A DNA stretch of 64,000 nucleotides from Nocardiopsis sp. TSRI0078 (GCF_001905145.1 NZ_LWLB01000007.1:47157-111156), one strand, 5' to 3'. Numbered from the stretch's first letter, positions 1 to 7,961 are shown. Notes: generated by a model not told the origin, from the sequence alone. A program made the numbers and translations.

Positions 1-25
1 GTCTCCCCAGGTGGGAGGTTTCCAC

Positions 26-107
26 GGAACACGGCGAAGGCCGGTGGTCCGGGCCCGTAGCACATTCATCGCACACGGCCCGGGTAGCCACCGGCCTTCT
101 CCGTTCC
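26..107. terminator. Long imperfect inverted repeat downstream of int, possible terminator or att-region structure
   Basis: Arms 36-47 and 88-99 (GAAGGCCGGTGG and its exact complement) and 49-55 with 77-83 (CCGGGCC and complement) form a long hairpin. Partial pairing extends outward to about 26 and 107. It starts 6-14 bp beyond the int stop codon, which fits a terminator for int, but there is no T tract. The loop holds one copy of the 20-bp terminal repeat, so a role in the recombination site is also possible. Confidence 0.6.
60..79 (+). repeat. 20-bp terminal direct repeat, copy 1 (possible integrase arm site)
   Basis: GCACATTCATCGCACACGGC matches 12522-12541 at 18 of 20 positions in the same orientation. 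The copies lie close to the two ends of the element, as the arm-type binding sites of a tyrosine integrase do after integration. The arm-site role is inference. Confidence 0.55.
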
Positions 108-112
108 CCGGG

Positions 113-1312
113 TCAGGCGGCGAGGACCTGCCGACGGGCGGCGTCCATCGCGTCGGCGACCTCGTCCAGGCGGTCGGGGAAGAGGTGCCCGTACCGGTCC
201 AGGGTCATCGTCGCCGTCTTGTGGCCGAGCATGGCCTGTACGACCTTGACGTCCGCGCCGGCCGCGATGGCGAGGGACGCGGCGGTGTGGCGGAGCTTGT
301 GGGGGGTCAGGCCCAGGCCGTCGAGCTTGGCCGCCTTCACCGCCAGGGCGAACTCACGGTTGCGCCAGTTCCGGATGCGCAGCGGGGCGCCCCGCCTGGT
401 GGTGAAGACCAGCGCGTCATCCGGCCGCCCCTCCACGAAGGACCGCAGTTCGGGAACGAGGGACCGGGGAACCGGCACGGTCCGGAACCTGCCGTTCTTC
501 GGAGGCTGTTCGACGAGCCTGCCGTCCACCTCGGCGAAGGTCACGACCACCCGGACCCGCCGCCGGTCCAGGTCCACCCTTCCCACGCGCAGCGCGGCGG
601 CCTCACTCCACCGCATGCCGGTGTAGGCCAGGAGCAGGACGAGCGCCCGGCTCACCCTGGCCGAGGCGAGTTCCTGCCCGTACTTGGTGCGCAGCGTCAG
701 GGAGGCGTCGGCCAGCGCCTCCACCTGGGCGTGGTCGAGGTAGACGTGTTCGGCCTCACTGGGCTTGGGCAGCGGTACGCCCTTGGCCGGGTTGAAGGGG
801 ATGCGCCGGGGGACGCACCAGCCCAGGACCATCGACAGCACGACGTGCGCGTGCCTGGTCTGGGAAGCCCCCAGGTTGCTACCGCCCTCGTCCCGGGGCT
901 TCTGGAGACGGGCCACCCACACGGCCACGTCCTCGGAGTGGACTGCCGAGAGGCGCAGGTCTCCCCAGCGCGGCAGCACGTGGTTGTCCAGGAACGCCCG
1001 GTACTGCCACCACGTGGACCGTTTGATGTCGGTGCGGGTGATGAGCCACTTCTCCGCCATCTCCGCCACGGTGACCTTGGCGTCGTGGGGGTTGCGGTAG
1101 GAGCCCTCGTGAAGGCTGTTCTCGATCTCGGTCCGCTTCTTCTCCGCGTCCGGCTTCTTCTGGAAGACGCCGCCGCTCTTGATCTTCCCGGAGGGGTCGT
1201 AGTAGCGGACCCACCACCGGCCGGGCGGAGTGCGCTTGGACGCCTTGGCCTTGCTCACCGCCTCCGCGTACGCCTTGTCCTTGGTGCGGTCGTAGACCCA
1301 CGCGCGAGCCAT
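113..1312 (-). CDS. int: Tyrosine site-specific integrase
   Basis: This 399-aa tyrosine recombinase integrates and excises the element at its tRNA site. The N-terminal part (about 20-60, with RWWVRYYD) resembles the AP2-like arm-binding region, followed by a SAM-like core-binding domain (about 75-185) and the catalytic domain. The catalytic set is visible: Arg in TGMRWSE, the HKLRHT box (HxxR), His in LGHK and the nucleophile Tyr in DRYGH near the C-terminus. The start is supported by AAGGAG 8 nt upstream. It is the last gene of a leftward run after xis (22-bp gap). Its C-terminal end faces the left end of the element, as in pSAM2-type AICEs where int borders attP. No truncation is seen. Confidence 0.95.
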   Translation of the reverse strand: MARAWVYDRTKDKAYAEAVSKAKASKRTPPGRWWVRYYDPSGKIKSGGVFQKKPDAEKKRTEIENSLHEGSYRNPHDAKVTVAEMAEKWLITRTDIKRSTWWQYRAFLDNHVLPRWGDLRLSAVHSEDVAVWVARLQKPRDEGGSNLGASQTRHAHVVLSMVLGWCVPRRIPFNPAKGVPLPKPSEAEHVYLDHAQVEALADASLTLRTKYGQELASARVSRALVLLLAYTGMRWSEAAALRVGRVDLDRRRVRVVVTFAEVDGRLVEQPPKNGRFRTVPVPRSLVPELRSFVEGRPDDALVFTTRRGAPLRIRNWRNREFALAVKAAKLDGLGLTPHKLRHTAASLAIAAGADVKVVQAMLGHKTATMTLDRYGHLFPDRLDEVADAMDAARRQVLAA

Positions 1313-1334
1313 GGGGGTGTCTCCTTTCCGTGGG

Positions 1335-1544
1335 TTACTGGGCCAGGACCCAGGCGTGGACCTCGGCGGGCACGTAGCGCACGTACCGGCCGACGCGGTG
1401 GGAGGGCGGACCGTCGCCCCTGTAGCGCCACTCGTAGAGCGTCTTGGGCGGAACGCGCAGGAAGGAGGCCGTGTCCTTCACCGACCACAAGCCGTGGTCC
1501 CGACGCTGTTCCGGAACGGCCGGGGTCGCCGTCGTCGCGCTCAT
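1335..1544 (-). CDS. xis: Excisionase (Xis), MerR/AlpA-type winged helix
   Basis: This 69-aa protein has a single helix-turn-helix of the excisionase/HTH_17 type: LWSVKDTASFLRVPPKTLYEWRYRGDGPP is split here by the motif core KDTASFLRVPPKTLYEWR, followed by a basic wing (HRVGRYVRY). In AICEs, Xis bends DNA at the att site and turns the integrase toward excision. Its ATG overlaps the rep stop codon (ATGA, 1541-1544), so rep, xis and int are probably translated from one mRNA. Length and position match Xis of pSAM2-like elements. Confidence 0.9.
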   Translation of the reverse strand: MSATTATPAVPEQRRDHGLWSVKDTASFLRVPPKTLYEWRYRGDGPPSHRVGRYVRYVPAEVHAWVLAQ

Positions 1545-3232
1545 GCCGTCCTGCTTCCGTGGATTGCCGAAAGATCGTTCCGCCGTGCCGCGTCGAGCTG
1601 GGCGCGGCGTTTGAGTGCTTCACCGACCGCGCGGAGAAGGCGTTGCTCCCGAGGGGCCACGTCGGGATCGGTGGGTCGGGCCAGTTCCCAGGCGAAGGAG
1701 CCCGAGGAGATCGAGGCCAGCACCGGGGGACGCGGGTTGTCCTCGTCCGCCTGGTCCTCGTTGGCGGGATCGACGCCGAGGGCGTTGAGGACCCAGGCGA
1801 GCCGGTCCGCCTTGTGGTCGGCCAGGGTCTTGCCGGACCACTTGCGCGAGACCAGGACGCGCCGTCCCGCGTAGCCCAGGTGTTCGCGACGATGAGCCTT
1901 GGACCGGCAGAACCCGGGGCGCTGCCCGGCCTTGGCCTCGTCGGGTTGGATGCCGTAGCGCAGCCAGTTGGAGCACCGGGGCGAGCACGGCTCGAAACGC
2001 AGCGCGCCCAACAGGCGGTCCACGTGCTGTTCCTGCCGGGTGGTCTCCACCTGGTGGCAGTCGGCGATGTCCTTGGTCAGGTACTTGGCCAGGTAGCGCA
2101 CACACCGGGACGCGTCCTCGGACCCGGCCACGACCCCTTTGGCGTCCACCTGACGGCCGAACCGCACCACGTGGAAGGGTTCCGCATCAGGGTCGTCATC
2201 CAACCCGTCCAGCGCCTCATCCCACGTGGGCAGCACTTCACCCGTGGCCGGGTCGAGGTAGGTCCCCGCGTCCTCGTCCCAGAGGGGCAGGTGATCACCG
2301 TCGAAGCGGACCGTGTCAGCGGCGGGCCACCACACCTGGTGGTAGGTCGCGGCGGCAATCTGGCGCAGCTCCGCCCGGGGGATGGTGCCGCGTGTGGCCA
2401 TGTGCAGATGCGGAGCCAGACGCCGTTGGGGCTCCACGGCCGCGAAGTACTGCACATCGAACCCGGCCACGCGGCGCAGGTTCTGCACGAACCGGTCCAC
2501 GAGCTTGGAGAAGTGCAACGTGTCCCGAGCAGCCCGCCGATAGTCATAGGTGGAGGGATCGACCGGGGTGCCGTCCGAACGCACCCGCCCGTAGGAGTCC
2601 AACGTCAGGGTGATGAACAGCGAGGGCCGGAACACCTTCCCCGAGGCCGGATCAGTGAAGGCCCGCCCGACCGTCTTCCTCGTCATGGGCCGCTTGGGCA
2701 GGTCGGGCACGTCCTGACGGCGCTTGGTCGAGCGCACCCGACGCGACCCCAACGAGCCCGAGGAGTCACCGGAGCGGGTGACCGAACCGCGTAGCCCGGA
2801 GGCGGTGATCTCCTCGTCCAGGTCCGCGATCGCCGCATCCAGCGCCGAGAGCTGTTCGGGGTCAGCGGCCCCGGTGGCGGCGAGGCGGTCCCGTTCGGCG
2901 GTGACCATCGCCCGCTGTTCCACCCAGGCCCGTTGCTGATCGGTGGGCGGGTCGGGTTCCACCACGGGTTCGGTGGCCAGGTGCCAGCCCTCTTCACACT
3001 GGGTGCGTCGAAGCGATCTCTTGCGCTTGGCACAGGCCGGGCACCGCGATTCCAGCGTGGACCCGCACGGAACGTCGATGACCTCGGTGGCACCGGTGGC
3101 GATGTTCGTGCGTCGAAGGGAGACCGGGCGGATGCACACGCCGTGGTCGGCGGCGACCTGTTCGGCCACCTCACGCGCGAGCGGTTGCGCGAGGCGTTCG
3201 GCCCGGGTTGTCTTACCGGTAGGCGTCGGCAT
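1541..3232 (-). CDS. repSA: Replication initiator protein, RepSA family (rolling circle)
   Basis: The 563-aa product matches the RepSA/replication initiator family that starts rolling-circle replication of excised AICEs. Visible features are a Cys pair near residue 60 (CPACAKRKR), the FITLTLDSYGRV motif, an HUH-type metal-binding motif (APHLHMATRG, about residue 270) and the family signature RYLAKYLTKD. A second Cys-rich patch (CSPRCSNWL) lies C-terminal. The ATG at 3232 is preferred; an in-frame start 60 nt upstream would add a Gly/Cys-rich stretch not usual for the family. The gene precedes xis with a 4-nt overlap. Confidence 0.9.
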   Translation of the reverse strand: MPTPTGKTTRAERLAQPLAREVAEQVAADHGVCIRPVSLRRTNIATGATEVIDVPCGSTLESRCPACAKRKRSLRRTQCEEGWHLATEPVVEPDPPTDQQRAWVEQRAMVTAERDRLAATGAADPEQLSALDAAIADLDEEITASGLRGSVTRSGDSSGSLGSRRVRSTKRRQDVPDLPKRPMTRKTVGRAFTDPASGKVFRPSLFITLTLDSYGRVRSDGTPVDPSTYDYRRAARDTLHFSKLVDRFVQNLRRVAGFDVQYFAAVEPQRRLAPHLHMATRGTIPRAELRQIAAATYHQVWWPAADTVRFDGDHLPLWDEDAGTYLDPATGEVLPTWDEALDGLDDDPDAEPFHVVRFGRQVDAKGVVAGSEDASRCVRYLAKYLTKDIADCHQVETTRQEQHVDRLLGALRFEPCSPRCSNWLRYGIQPDEAKAGQRPGFCRSKAHRREHLGYAGRRVLVSRKWSGKTLADHKADRLAWVLNALGVDPANEDQADEDNPRPPVLASISSGSFAWELARPTDPDVAPREQRLLRAVGEALKRRAQLDAARRNDLSAIHGSRTA

Positions 3233-3273
3233 CAGCCCACCCCCACAACCACAGAGCGGAAGGCCCCCACCGC

Positions 3274-3519
3274 ATGGAACCCCAACCACCACGCAAGTGG
3301 CCTCTCATCGTGTGGGCAGTTCTCCTTGCGGCGAATATCGTCCTGGTCTTCCTGGGCGTCCACGCTCTGTACATGGTCGGACGGCCGGGTGCCCTGGTCA
3401 TGGCGGCGCTCTGGGCAATAGTCAGCACAGTCCGAGTGGTTCAGGAAAGGCGTGTCTACATCGAGGCCCGACGCGAATACCTTGCTCATCACTCGGCCTT
3501 CCAAGAACCCACGCCGTAG
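3274..3519 (+). CDS. Small putative membrane protein
   Basis: This 81-aa ORF runs opposite to the transfer genes. It has two predicted membrane segments (about residues 9-30, WPLIVWAVLLAANIVLVFLG, and 36-54, GALVMAALWAIVSTV), then a charged tail. A GGAAGG sequence lies about 11 nt before the ATG. Its 3' end overlaps the 3' end of the transfer ATPase by 31 bp, so the two are convergent. I recognise no family. Small membrane proteins near the pump often assist spreading (Spd), but orientation and sequence do not prove that here. Confidence 0.55.
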   Translation: MEPQPPRKWPLIVWAVLLAANIVLVFLGVHALYMVGRPGALVMAALWAIVSTVRVVQERRVYIEARREYLAHHSAFQEPTP

Positions 3520-4913
3520 CCCTCGGCCATGGCGGTGATGTCCTCATCCGACACGTACGTCGCCCGCACCCGCACCGGGGAGGGGGAGTCCTCCACCCTG
3601 ACGTAGGCCACACCAGGAAGCGTGGGGTCGATCAGGTGCGCCTCAGCACCGCGTTCCCGAGCGCCCTCACCGAGGACCATGTCCACCTGTGATGCCTCGT
3701 CCAGGCGCAGCGCCACCTTGTCCGGGAACAGGTTGCGCAGGTTCATGACTTCCTTGCGAGGGTCCTGCAACGCGGCCAGCACGGCGAAGCCGACCGAGCG
3801 TCCCTGTGAGGTCAGGGTGGCGATGGCGTTCTCCGCGCGGCGCCGCACGTCCCGGTCGGGGTGGTAGGCGGTCAGAAAGGCGACCTCATCGAGGAGCACG
3901 ACCACGAAAGGGTCAGCCGTCGTCGGGACGTGGGAGCGCTGTTTGCCCGCGTAGCGTTCGGCCCGCTCCTGCATGTCGGTCACCGCCTTTTCGAGCAGGG
4001 CCACCGCGGATTCTCCGGTGTCGGCGTAGTGGGCGAACAGGTCCCGTCCGTAGGCCAGCTCCATGCGCTTGGGGTCGATTGCCCACACCTGAGCTGTGCC
4101 GTCCGCTAGGGCAGGGAGCATGGCACGGACGGTGGACCAGATCACCGATCCCTTGCCGGCCCCGGTCACCCCGACCACGAGCACATGCGTTCCGTGCAAC
4201 CGCAGCAACCACGGCGAGCCGTCTTCCCGCTGTCCGACCGGGAGCGCGTCCAGGTCCGGGGCGTCAATGATGGGAAGGGCGTTGAGGGGTTCGGCAAGGG
4301 TGTCGCGGCGGGGGAACTCCAACGTGATGTCCCGAGGCCCGTTGACGACCACGCGGCAGGAGGGGGCGGCGAACCCGTGCGCCAGTTCAGTGACACGGTG
4401 CTCGAAGTCAGCCGGGGCAGTTCCGGCGACCAGGGATACCCGGACGTAGTCAGCCCAGGCATTGCAGGAGACCCGGCGGATACGGGGGAGGTAACGGCGT
4501 TCCTGGTAGGACTCGGCCAGGCCCGAGATCACCAGCACCGGCTGCCAGTGACGCCGGTACACCGCCACGTGCCGCCACCACGCCAGCAGACGGAGAGTGA
4601 CCCAGGTCCGGTAGGAGTCCGGCCAGGTCCGCCACCACACCAGGGACACCACAGCAGCGGCACCCCACAGACCGGCGAGGCCCGGCCAGCCCAGCCACCA
4701 CCAGGCCCCCGCCGACGCGACCAGGCAGGCAACCATGACGGGGAATCGGAAGGGCAGGGTGAGCAGGAACCGCACCAGACGCCAGATCCACGAGGTGAGC
4801 ACGACGATGCCGGGGGTTTCCACGATCGGGGTTGTCCACCGCACCCCCTGAGCCGGAGTGGGCAGGGTCGGAGAGGACTGAGCAGAACCAACCTTGGGCT
4901 GTCTCATCATCAC
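3489..4913 (-). CDS. traSA: FtsK/SpoIIIE-type DNA transfer ATPase (TraSA-like)
   Basis: This 474-aa membrane-anchored DNA pump is the only large transfer protein of such elements; it moves double-stranded plasmid DNA between hyphae. The N-terminus has membrane segments (about 45-105: VRFLLTLPFRFPVMVACLV and a second rich in Ala, Gly and Trp). The C-terminal FtsK/SpoIIIE ATPase has Walker A GVTGAGKGS (about residue 247) and Walker B FVVVLLDEVAFL (about 325), plus the TSQGRSVGFAVLAALQDPRK region typical of the family. The start overlaps the stop of the upstream gene (4910-4913). KorSA-type repressors control such genes in pSAM2. Confidence 0.92.
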   Translation of the reverse strand: MMMRQPKVGSAQSSPTLPTPAQGVRWTTPIVETPGIVVLTSWIWRLVRFLLTLPFRFPVMVACLVASAGAWWWLGWPGLAGLWGAAAVVSLVWWRTWPDSYRTWVTLRLLAWWRHVAVYRRHWQPVLVISGLAESYQERRYLPRIRRVSCNAWADYVRVSLVAGTAPADFEHRVTELAHGFAAPSCRVVVNGPRDITLEFPRRDTLAEPLNALPIIDAPDLDALPVGQREDGSPWLLRLHGTHVLVVGVTGAGKGSVIWSTVRAMLPALADGTAQVWAIDPKRMELAYGRDLFAHYADTGESAVALLEKAVTDMQERAERYAGKQRSHVPTTADPFVVVLLDEVAFLTAYHPDRDVRRRAENAIATLTSQGRSVGFAVLAALQDPRKEVMNLRNLFPDKVALRLDEASQVDMVLGEGARERGAEAHLIDPTLPGVAYVRVEDSPSPVRVRATYVSDEDITAMAEGYGVGSWKAE

Positions 4914-5161
4914 AGGCCACCGCCCCTCTGGTCTTCGATCTGGGACAGGAGCCGGTCACGATCAGCACGGGCACGGGCGGCGAACCGCGAAGCCGCCGGG
5001 TTCTCGTCCCGGTGGGCGAGGGTGGCGAACACGCGGGCCTTGAAGTCGAAGAACTCCGCCCGCTCGGCGTCGGTAGTAGGCGGGGGGTTGGTCGCGTCGA
5101 GCAGCAGGCGGACCAGTTCCGGACTACTCAGCCCGGACAGGTCACGAGGGAAATCGGACAT
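4910..5161 (-). CDS. Small conserved AICE protein of unknown function
   Basis: This 83-aa acidic/basic helical protein (MSDFPRDLSGLSSPELVRLLLDA...) lies between pra and traSA and overlaps the traSA start by 4 nt. The ATG at 5161 has GAGGTG 8 nt upstream. The C-terminal half is mostly Arg/Ala/Glu helix (FFDFKARVFATLAHRDENP). No enzyme motif or membrane segment is visible. Position and translational coupling suggest a role with the transfer ATPase; I do not recognise a named family. Confidence 0.7.
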   Translation of the reverse strand: MSDFPRDLSGLSSPELVRLLLDATNPPPTTDAERAEFFDFKARVFATLAHRDENPAASRFAARARADRDRLLSQIEDQRGGGL

Positions 5162-5270
5162 ACTTGAAGACACCTCTTCACGAAGCTTGTGCAAGGGCTT
5201 GGGGAGGGGTTCAAGGGGCGGCCGAGGTGTTGCAGCACCAGGCCGCCCCGCTTTCACGTCTGGGGCAGGG

Positions 5271-5678
5271 TCAGGAGGCGTCCTTGACCGGAGCGCGACG
5301 ACCACCAGCGGCAGTGCCGGGAGCCTTCACGCCACGGGCGCGCAGCGAGTACGCCACCCGGGGACGGCGGCCGTTGTCGTCGATGTAGGGCATGACCGCC
5401 ATCGCTTCGAACTCGATCGGACGGAACGGCAGACCCGGAATCTCGTCGGGCAGGGTGGGGCAGACCTCGGCGGCGACCTTGACCTTCACCGACTTGGCCT
5501 TACCGCGCGCTTCGGGGTCGGCGTCGATCACGTCCACCGCCCACAACGGCAACCCCGTGTCCTTGTCGAGCTGGGGACGCTTGGTCTCGAAGTCCGTGAT
5601 CGCCTCCACCCCCAGGGCGAAGGCGCCATGCGGGAACACCGTGCCGAACGCCACCGGCAACGCACCCTGAATAGCCAT
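5271..5678 (-). CDS. pra: Pra-like plasmid replication, integration and excision activator
   Basis: The 135-aa product matches the family annotated in streptomycete AICEs as replication/integration/excision activator, by the start (MAIQGALPVAFGTVFPHGAF), the block LPLWAVDVIDADPEAR, LPFRPIEFEAM and the C-terminal AYSLRARGVKAP. In pSAM2, Pra switches on the rep-xis-int genes. AGGAAGG lies about 6 nt before the ATG. Two KorSA-type operators (5709-5726 and 5748-5765) sit in the 114 bp between pra and the repressor gene, which fits the known repression of pra by KorSA. Confidence 0.8.
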   Translation of the reverse strand: MAIQGALPVAFGTVFPHGAFALGVEAITDFETKRPQLDKDTGLPLWAVDVIDADPEARGKAKSVKVKVAAEVCPTLPDEIPGLPFRPIEFEAMAVMPYIDDNGRRPRVAYSLRARGVKAPGTAAGGRRAPVKDAS

Positions 5679-5708
5679 CTCTCAGCCTTCCTCTCATGTC
5701 CACTCAAC

Positions 5709-5726
5709 CACTCGATCGGTCAAGTA
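5709..5726. promoter_or_regulatory. KorSA-type operator 1, upstream of pra
   Basis: CACTCG-ATCGGT-CAAGTA is an inverted repeat with 6-bp half-sites and 6-bp spacer. It matches the sites at 5748-5765 and 6547-6564 (consensus YACTYG-N6-CRAGTA). It lies 31 bp before the pra start codon, where a repressor would block transcription. Confidence 0.75.
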
Positions 5727-5747
5727 GAGGCTCAGAATAACCGGCCA

Positions 5748-5765
5748 CACTTGATCAGACAAGTA
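5748..5765. promoter_or_regulatory. KorSA-type operator 2, upstream of pra
   Basis: CACTTG-ATCAGA-CAAGTA has the same half-sites as operator 1, with a centre-to-centre distance of 39 bp. Two operators placed about four helical turns apart before one gene suggest cooperative repression of pra. Confidence 0.75.
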
Positions 5766-5792
5766 GATAAGTGGCCGGTCTTGGAGCCGCGT

Positions 5793-6524
5793 CTACACGG
5801 CCGGGTAGGAGTCCTCCAGTTCGTGCAGGTCACCGGGGAGGACGACCTCGGCGACCGCGATCACATCTCCGGATGCGTCGAGTATCCGCGCGGTGATGCC
5901 CAGCACCGGGGTGCCCTCGTCCAGCCCCAGGGGTTCACGTTCAGCGCTTGTGGCCAGGCGTGCGCAGAGCCGTTCGACTACTTTGGAGGGCCGGAGCTGC
6001 TTGACCATCTGCACGTGTTCGCGTGCGCCGATACTGATCGGCTGCTCTTCGCCCAGGTCGGTGCCCTCGGCCACGTCCAGGGGGAACCACAGGGTGACCA
6101 GCTCGCTCGGTTCTCCCTCGTCCAGGACCAGGCGTTGACGCATGATCGCCGGAGAGCCCTCGGGCACACCGATCGCCTCAGCCACAACGGCGGGCACCGG
6201 GAAACGTCCAGCGGTCAGAATGCGGCTCTTCTTGACCTCCTCAGAGGCGTCGAAGGCACTGGCCCCGGCATGGGAGCGCTCGGAGGTCTGTTGTGGGACG
6301 CCGCGTACGAAGGAGCCTCGTCCGTGTTCGCGTTCGATCCAGCCCTGCATGCTCAGGATCTGCAAAGCGCGTACGACCGTGGAGCGTCCGGCCCCGAACT
6401 CGCGCACCATCCGCGACTCCGAGGGAAGCATCTCCCCCACCGGATAGGTACCGTCTTCGATGCGCTCTTGGATCGCCCGCACGATCTGTACGTACTTGGG
6501 CGGAGCGAACTCCAGACTCGACAT
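5793..6524 (-). CDS. korSA: KorSA-like GntR/UTRA transcriptional repressor
   Basis: The 243-aa product has an N-terminal GntR winged helix (about 5-75: YVQIVRAIQERIEDGTYPVG, LPSESRMVREFGAGRSTVVRAL) and a C-terminal UTRA effector domain (about 95-240). In pSAM2, the related KorSA represses pra and itself and so holds the element in the integrated state. The ATG at 6524 follows AGGTGG at a normal distance; a GTG 9 nt upstream is possible. An operator of the same type as those before pra lies 23-40 bp upstream of this gene (6547-6564), so autoregulation is likely. Confidence 0.88.
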   Translation of the reverse strand: MSSLEFAPPKYVQIVRAIQERIEDGTYPVGEMLPSESRMVREFGAGRSTVVRALQILSMQGWIEREHGRGSFVRGVPQQTSERSHAGASAFDASEEVKKSRILTAGRFPVPAVVAEAIGVPEGSPAIMRQRLVLDEGEPSELVTLWFPLDVAEGTDLGEEQPISIGAREHVQMVKQLRPSKVVERLCARLATSAEREPLGLDEGTPVLGITARILDASGDVIAVAEVVLPGDLHELEDSYPAV

Positions 6525-6546
6525 GATGTCCACCTGGTTACTCTAG

Positions 6547-6564
6547 TACTCGTGTGGTCGAGTA
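6547..6564. promoter_or_regulatory. KorSA-type operator 3, upstream of korSA
   Basis: TACTCG-TGTGGT-CGAGTA is a perfect 6-6-6 inverted repeat matching operators 1 and 2. It lies just upstream of the repressor gene. Confidence 0.75.
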
Positions 6565-6683
6565 GCTTACTTAGGTTGACTGTCCCTGTCAGCAGGTGGG
6601 GGCACATATGAATCCCACCGCTGGCCAGGAAGCGCGGCGGAAAGCACACCGCAGAGGCGTACACGTCGCCGTGAAAGAGGGGA

Positions 6684-6741
6684 AGGCCCGCGTGCCCTGG
6701 GCCCCGTGGTCTCGAAGAGACGTCAGGGCACGCGGGGGTCT
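6684..6741. repeat. 58-bp nested-hairpin repeat, copy A (terminator-like)
   Basis: The outer arms CCCGCGTGCCCTG (6687-6699) and its exact complement (from about 6724) enclose an inner hairpin GTCTC-GAA-GAGAC. It starts 12 bp beyond the stop codon of the leftward gene at 6753-7184, so a terminator role fits. The sequence is 55/58 identical to 13130-13187, which sits in the same place relative to another leftward two-gene unit outside the element. Confidence 0.8.
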
Positions 6742-6752
6742 GAGAAGCGCTG

Positions 6753-7184
6753 CTAGAAGGGCCGCCAGTACTGAGCGCGCTGCACGGTATAGACGGTGAG
6801 GTTGTCCACCGTCGCCCCGCACACCGCCCGGCGTTCGGCCTCCACGAGAGCCGCCGCGACCAGCGTCACGTCATGGCGGGCCGCCTCGTCCGCTGAGGAG
6901 AGCACCGGGGGCACGACTCGGCGGACGTGGTTGCACGCCGCCCCACCCACGTCGTGCCAGAGCCCGACGACGTAGGTCAGCCGCAGGCGCCGCAGCGCCA
7001 TAGCCGGAGGCAGCACGCACCGGTACCGCTGCACCACCGCGGTTCCGTCCGGACCAGGTGAGACGGCTTCGTAGGTGATGGACTCCCAGTCCTCACAGGC
7101 CACCCGCACCCGCACACCCTGTTCCCGTGCCCACTCGGTCAGCGTTTCGCGGCCAGCTATAGGCCCATATGCATCCGTGTTCAT
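6753..7184 (-). CDS. Hypothetical AICE protein
   Basis: This 143-aa soluble protein (MNTDAYGPIAGRETLTEWAREQG...) has no membrane segment or enzyme motif that I can name. A Cys at the DWESITYEAV region and a GLWHDVGGAACNHVRR patch are visible. It overlaps the upstream gene by 4 nt (ATGA, 7181-7184), and a strong nested hairpin follows its stop codon. It is probably the last gene of a leftward operon that begins near 7.9 kb under control of the second GntR regulator. Confidence 0.7.
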   Translation of the reverse strand: MNTDAYGPIAGRETLTEWAREQGVRVRVACEDWESITYEAVSPGPDGTAVVQRYRCVLPPAMALRRLRLTYVVGLWHDVGGAACNHVRRVVPPVLSSADEAARHDVTLVAAALVEAERRAVCGATVDNLTVYTVQRAQYWRPF

Positions 7185-7537
7185 CGCCGCACCGCCCCGA
7201 CCGCGATGGCCGTGCGCACCAGGTCACGCAACTCGGCCATGTCATCGACGACGGGGGTCGGACGGGCGATCTGCGCCAACAAGTCGATCCCACGCCGATC
7301 CCGTTCGGCCCGCTGGGCGCGGCGCCGGTTCTCCAGGTGGGTGTAGGGGCCGCGTTGGAGGGAGTAGGCGCGGGGGTCGCCTGCGTCCATCACGATGGGG
7401 TCCGGCGCGGGCCACAGCTCCACCCGCGCGGGTGTGGGCAGGTAGTAGGGCCGGGGGCCGGTGCGGTGGTGCCTGCCGTGTCGTTTCGGTCGAATCAGAG
7501 TCACCCAAGCCCGAATCAGGGCGATAAGGTCGCTCAC
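7181..7537 (-). CDS. Hypothetical basic AICE protein
   Basis: The 118-aa, Arg-rich product (GTG start at 7537) has an amphipathic N-terminus (MSDLIALIRAWVTLIRP), a central Pro/Tyr/Trp segment (PYYLPTPARVELWPAPDP) and a C-terminal helix (DMAELRDLVRTAIAVGAV). It overlaps the next gene by 4 nt. The layout (short hydrophobic helix, basic and Pro-rich middle) resembles the small protein at 13555-13899 in the chromosomal module, but I see no clear sequence identity. Function unknown. Confidence 0.65.
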   Translation of the reverse strand: MSDLIALIRAWVTLIRPKRHGRHHRTGPRPYYLPTPARVELWPAPDPIVMDAGDPRAYSLQRGPYTHLENRRRAQRAERDRRGIDLLAQIARPTPVVDDMAELRDLVRTAIAVGAVRR

Positions 7538-7666
7538 GTCAGCCTGCTTTCTCCAGGTTGGCCGCGCCCCCGGATGCCTAGCCCGCGTCGCGGGGGTCTG
7601 CTGTCTGTCGGCGGTTGCGCCTGTGACCGGTAGCCATCCGGCCGGAGCGTTCTCCGCCCTTGTGTG

Positions 7667-7837
7667 TCAGGAGTCCGTACCGGTCCCCCGGCACGCGGTG
7701 CATGCCACTACTCGTGTCGCCGGTTCCCGTGTGGTTGAGGAGCGCAGTACGACCAGGCGCCGGGAGCGGACGGTTTTGCGCCCACGCCCACGGCAGGACC
7801 TGCACCGCTTCGGTTCTGAGACGGCGACGGCATCCAC
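7667..7837 (-). CDS. Small zinc-finger protein (two CxxC motifs)
   Basis: This 56-aa ORF starts at a GTG with GGAG 8 nt upstream. It contains two DnaJ-like zinc-binding knuckles: CRSCRGRGRK near residue 12 and CTACRGTGT near the C-terminus, spaced by a basic linker. CxxC-x-Gly-x-Gly small proteins are common in streptomycete AICEs between the regulator and the transfer genes. A longer overlapping frame on the same strand (7578-7943) lacks such motifs and has weaker codon bias. The Cys pairs and ribosome-binding site make this the better call; the function (metal-dependent nucleic-acid or protein binding) is inferred. Confidence 0.6.
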   Translation of the reverse strand: MDAVAVSEPKRCRSCRGRGRKTVRSRRLVVLRSSTTREPATRVVACTACRGTGTDS

Positions 7838-7945
7838 GAAGCACGCTCCAGGGGACAGGCGGCGCGCTACTTCGCCAGGTCACCAGCGCACCGTTCACAC
7901 CAACGGGACTACAAGCCAACACATACACATGGGGCAGACACATAC

Positions 7946-7961
7946 ACTCATGTATATGAGT
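7946..7961. promoter_or_regulatory. Operator of the second GntR regulator, site A
   Basis: ACTCAT-GTAT-ATGAGT has perfect 6-bp arms. It lies with site B between the regulator gene (8047-8826) and the leftward small-protein operon. Confidence 0.72.

Noticed and set aside
11..2794. Very long plus-strand open frame (927 codons) across the int-xis-rep region
   Set aside because: It is antisense to three well-supported genes, has no recognisable motif and no ribosome-binding site; high GC keeps opposite frames open.
6608..6799. Small basic plus-strand ORF beginning MNPTAGQEARRKAH
   Set aside because: It runs through the conserved 58-bp hairpin, whose base pairing explains the similar peptide at copy B; codon bias is poor.
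7578..7943. 121-codon minus-strand frame in the AICE
   Set aside because: Weak third-position bias and no motif, while an overlapping frame carries two CxxC zinc knuckles with a good ribosome-binding site.
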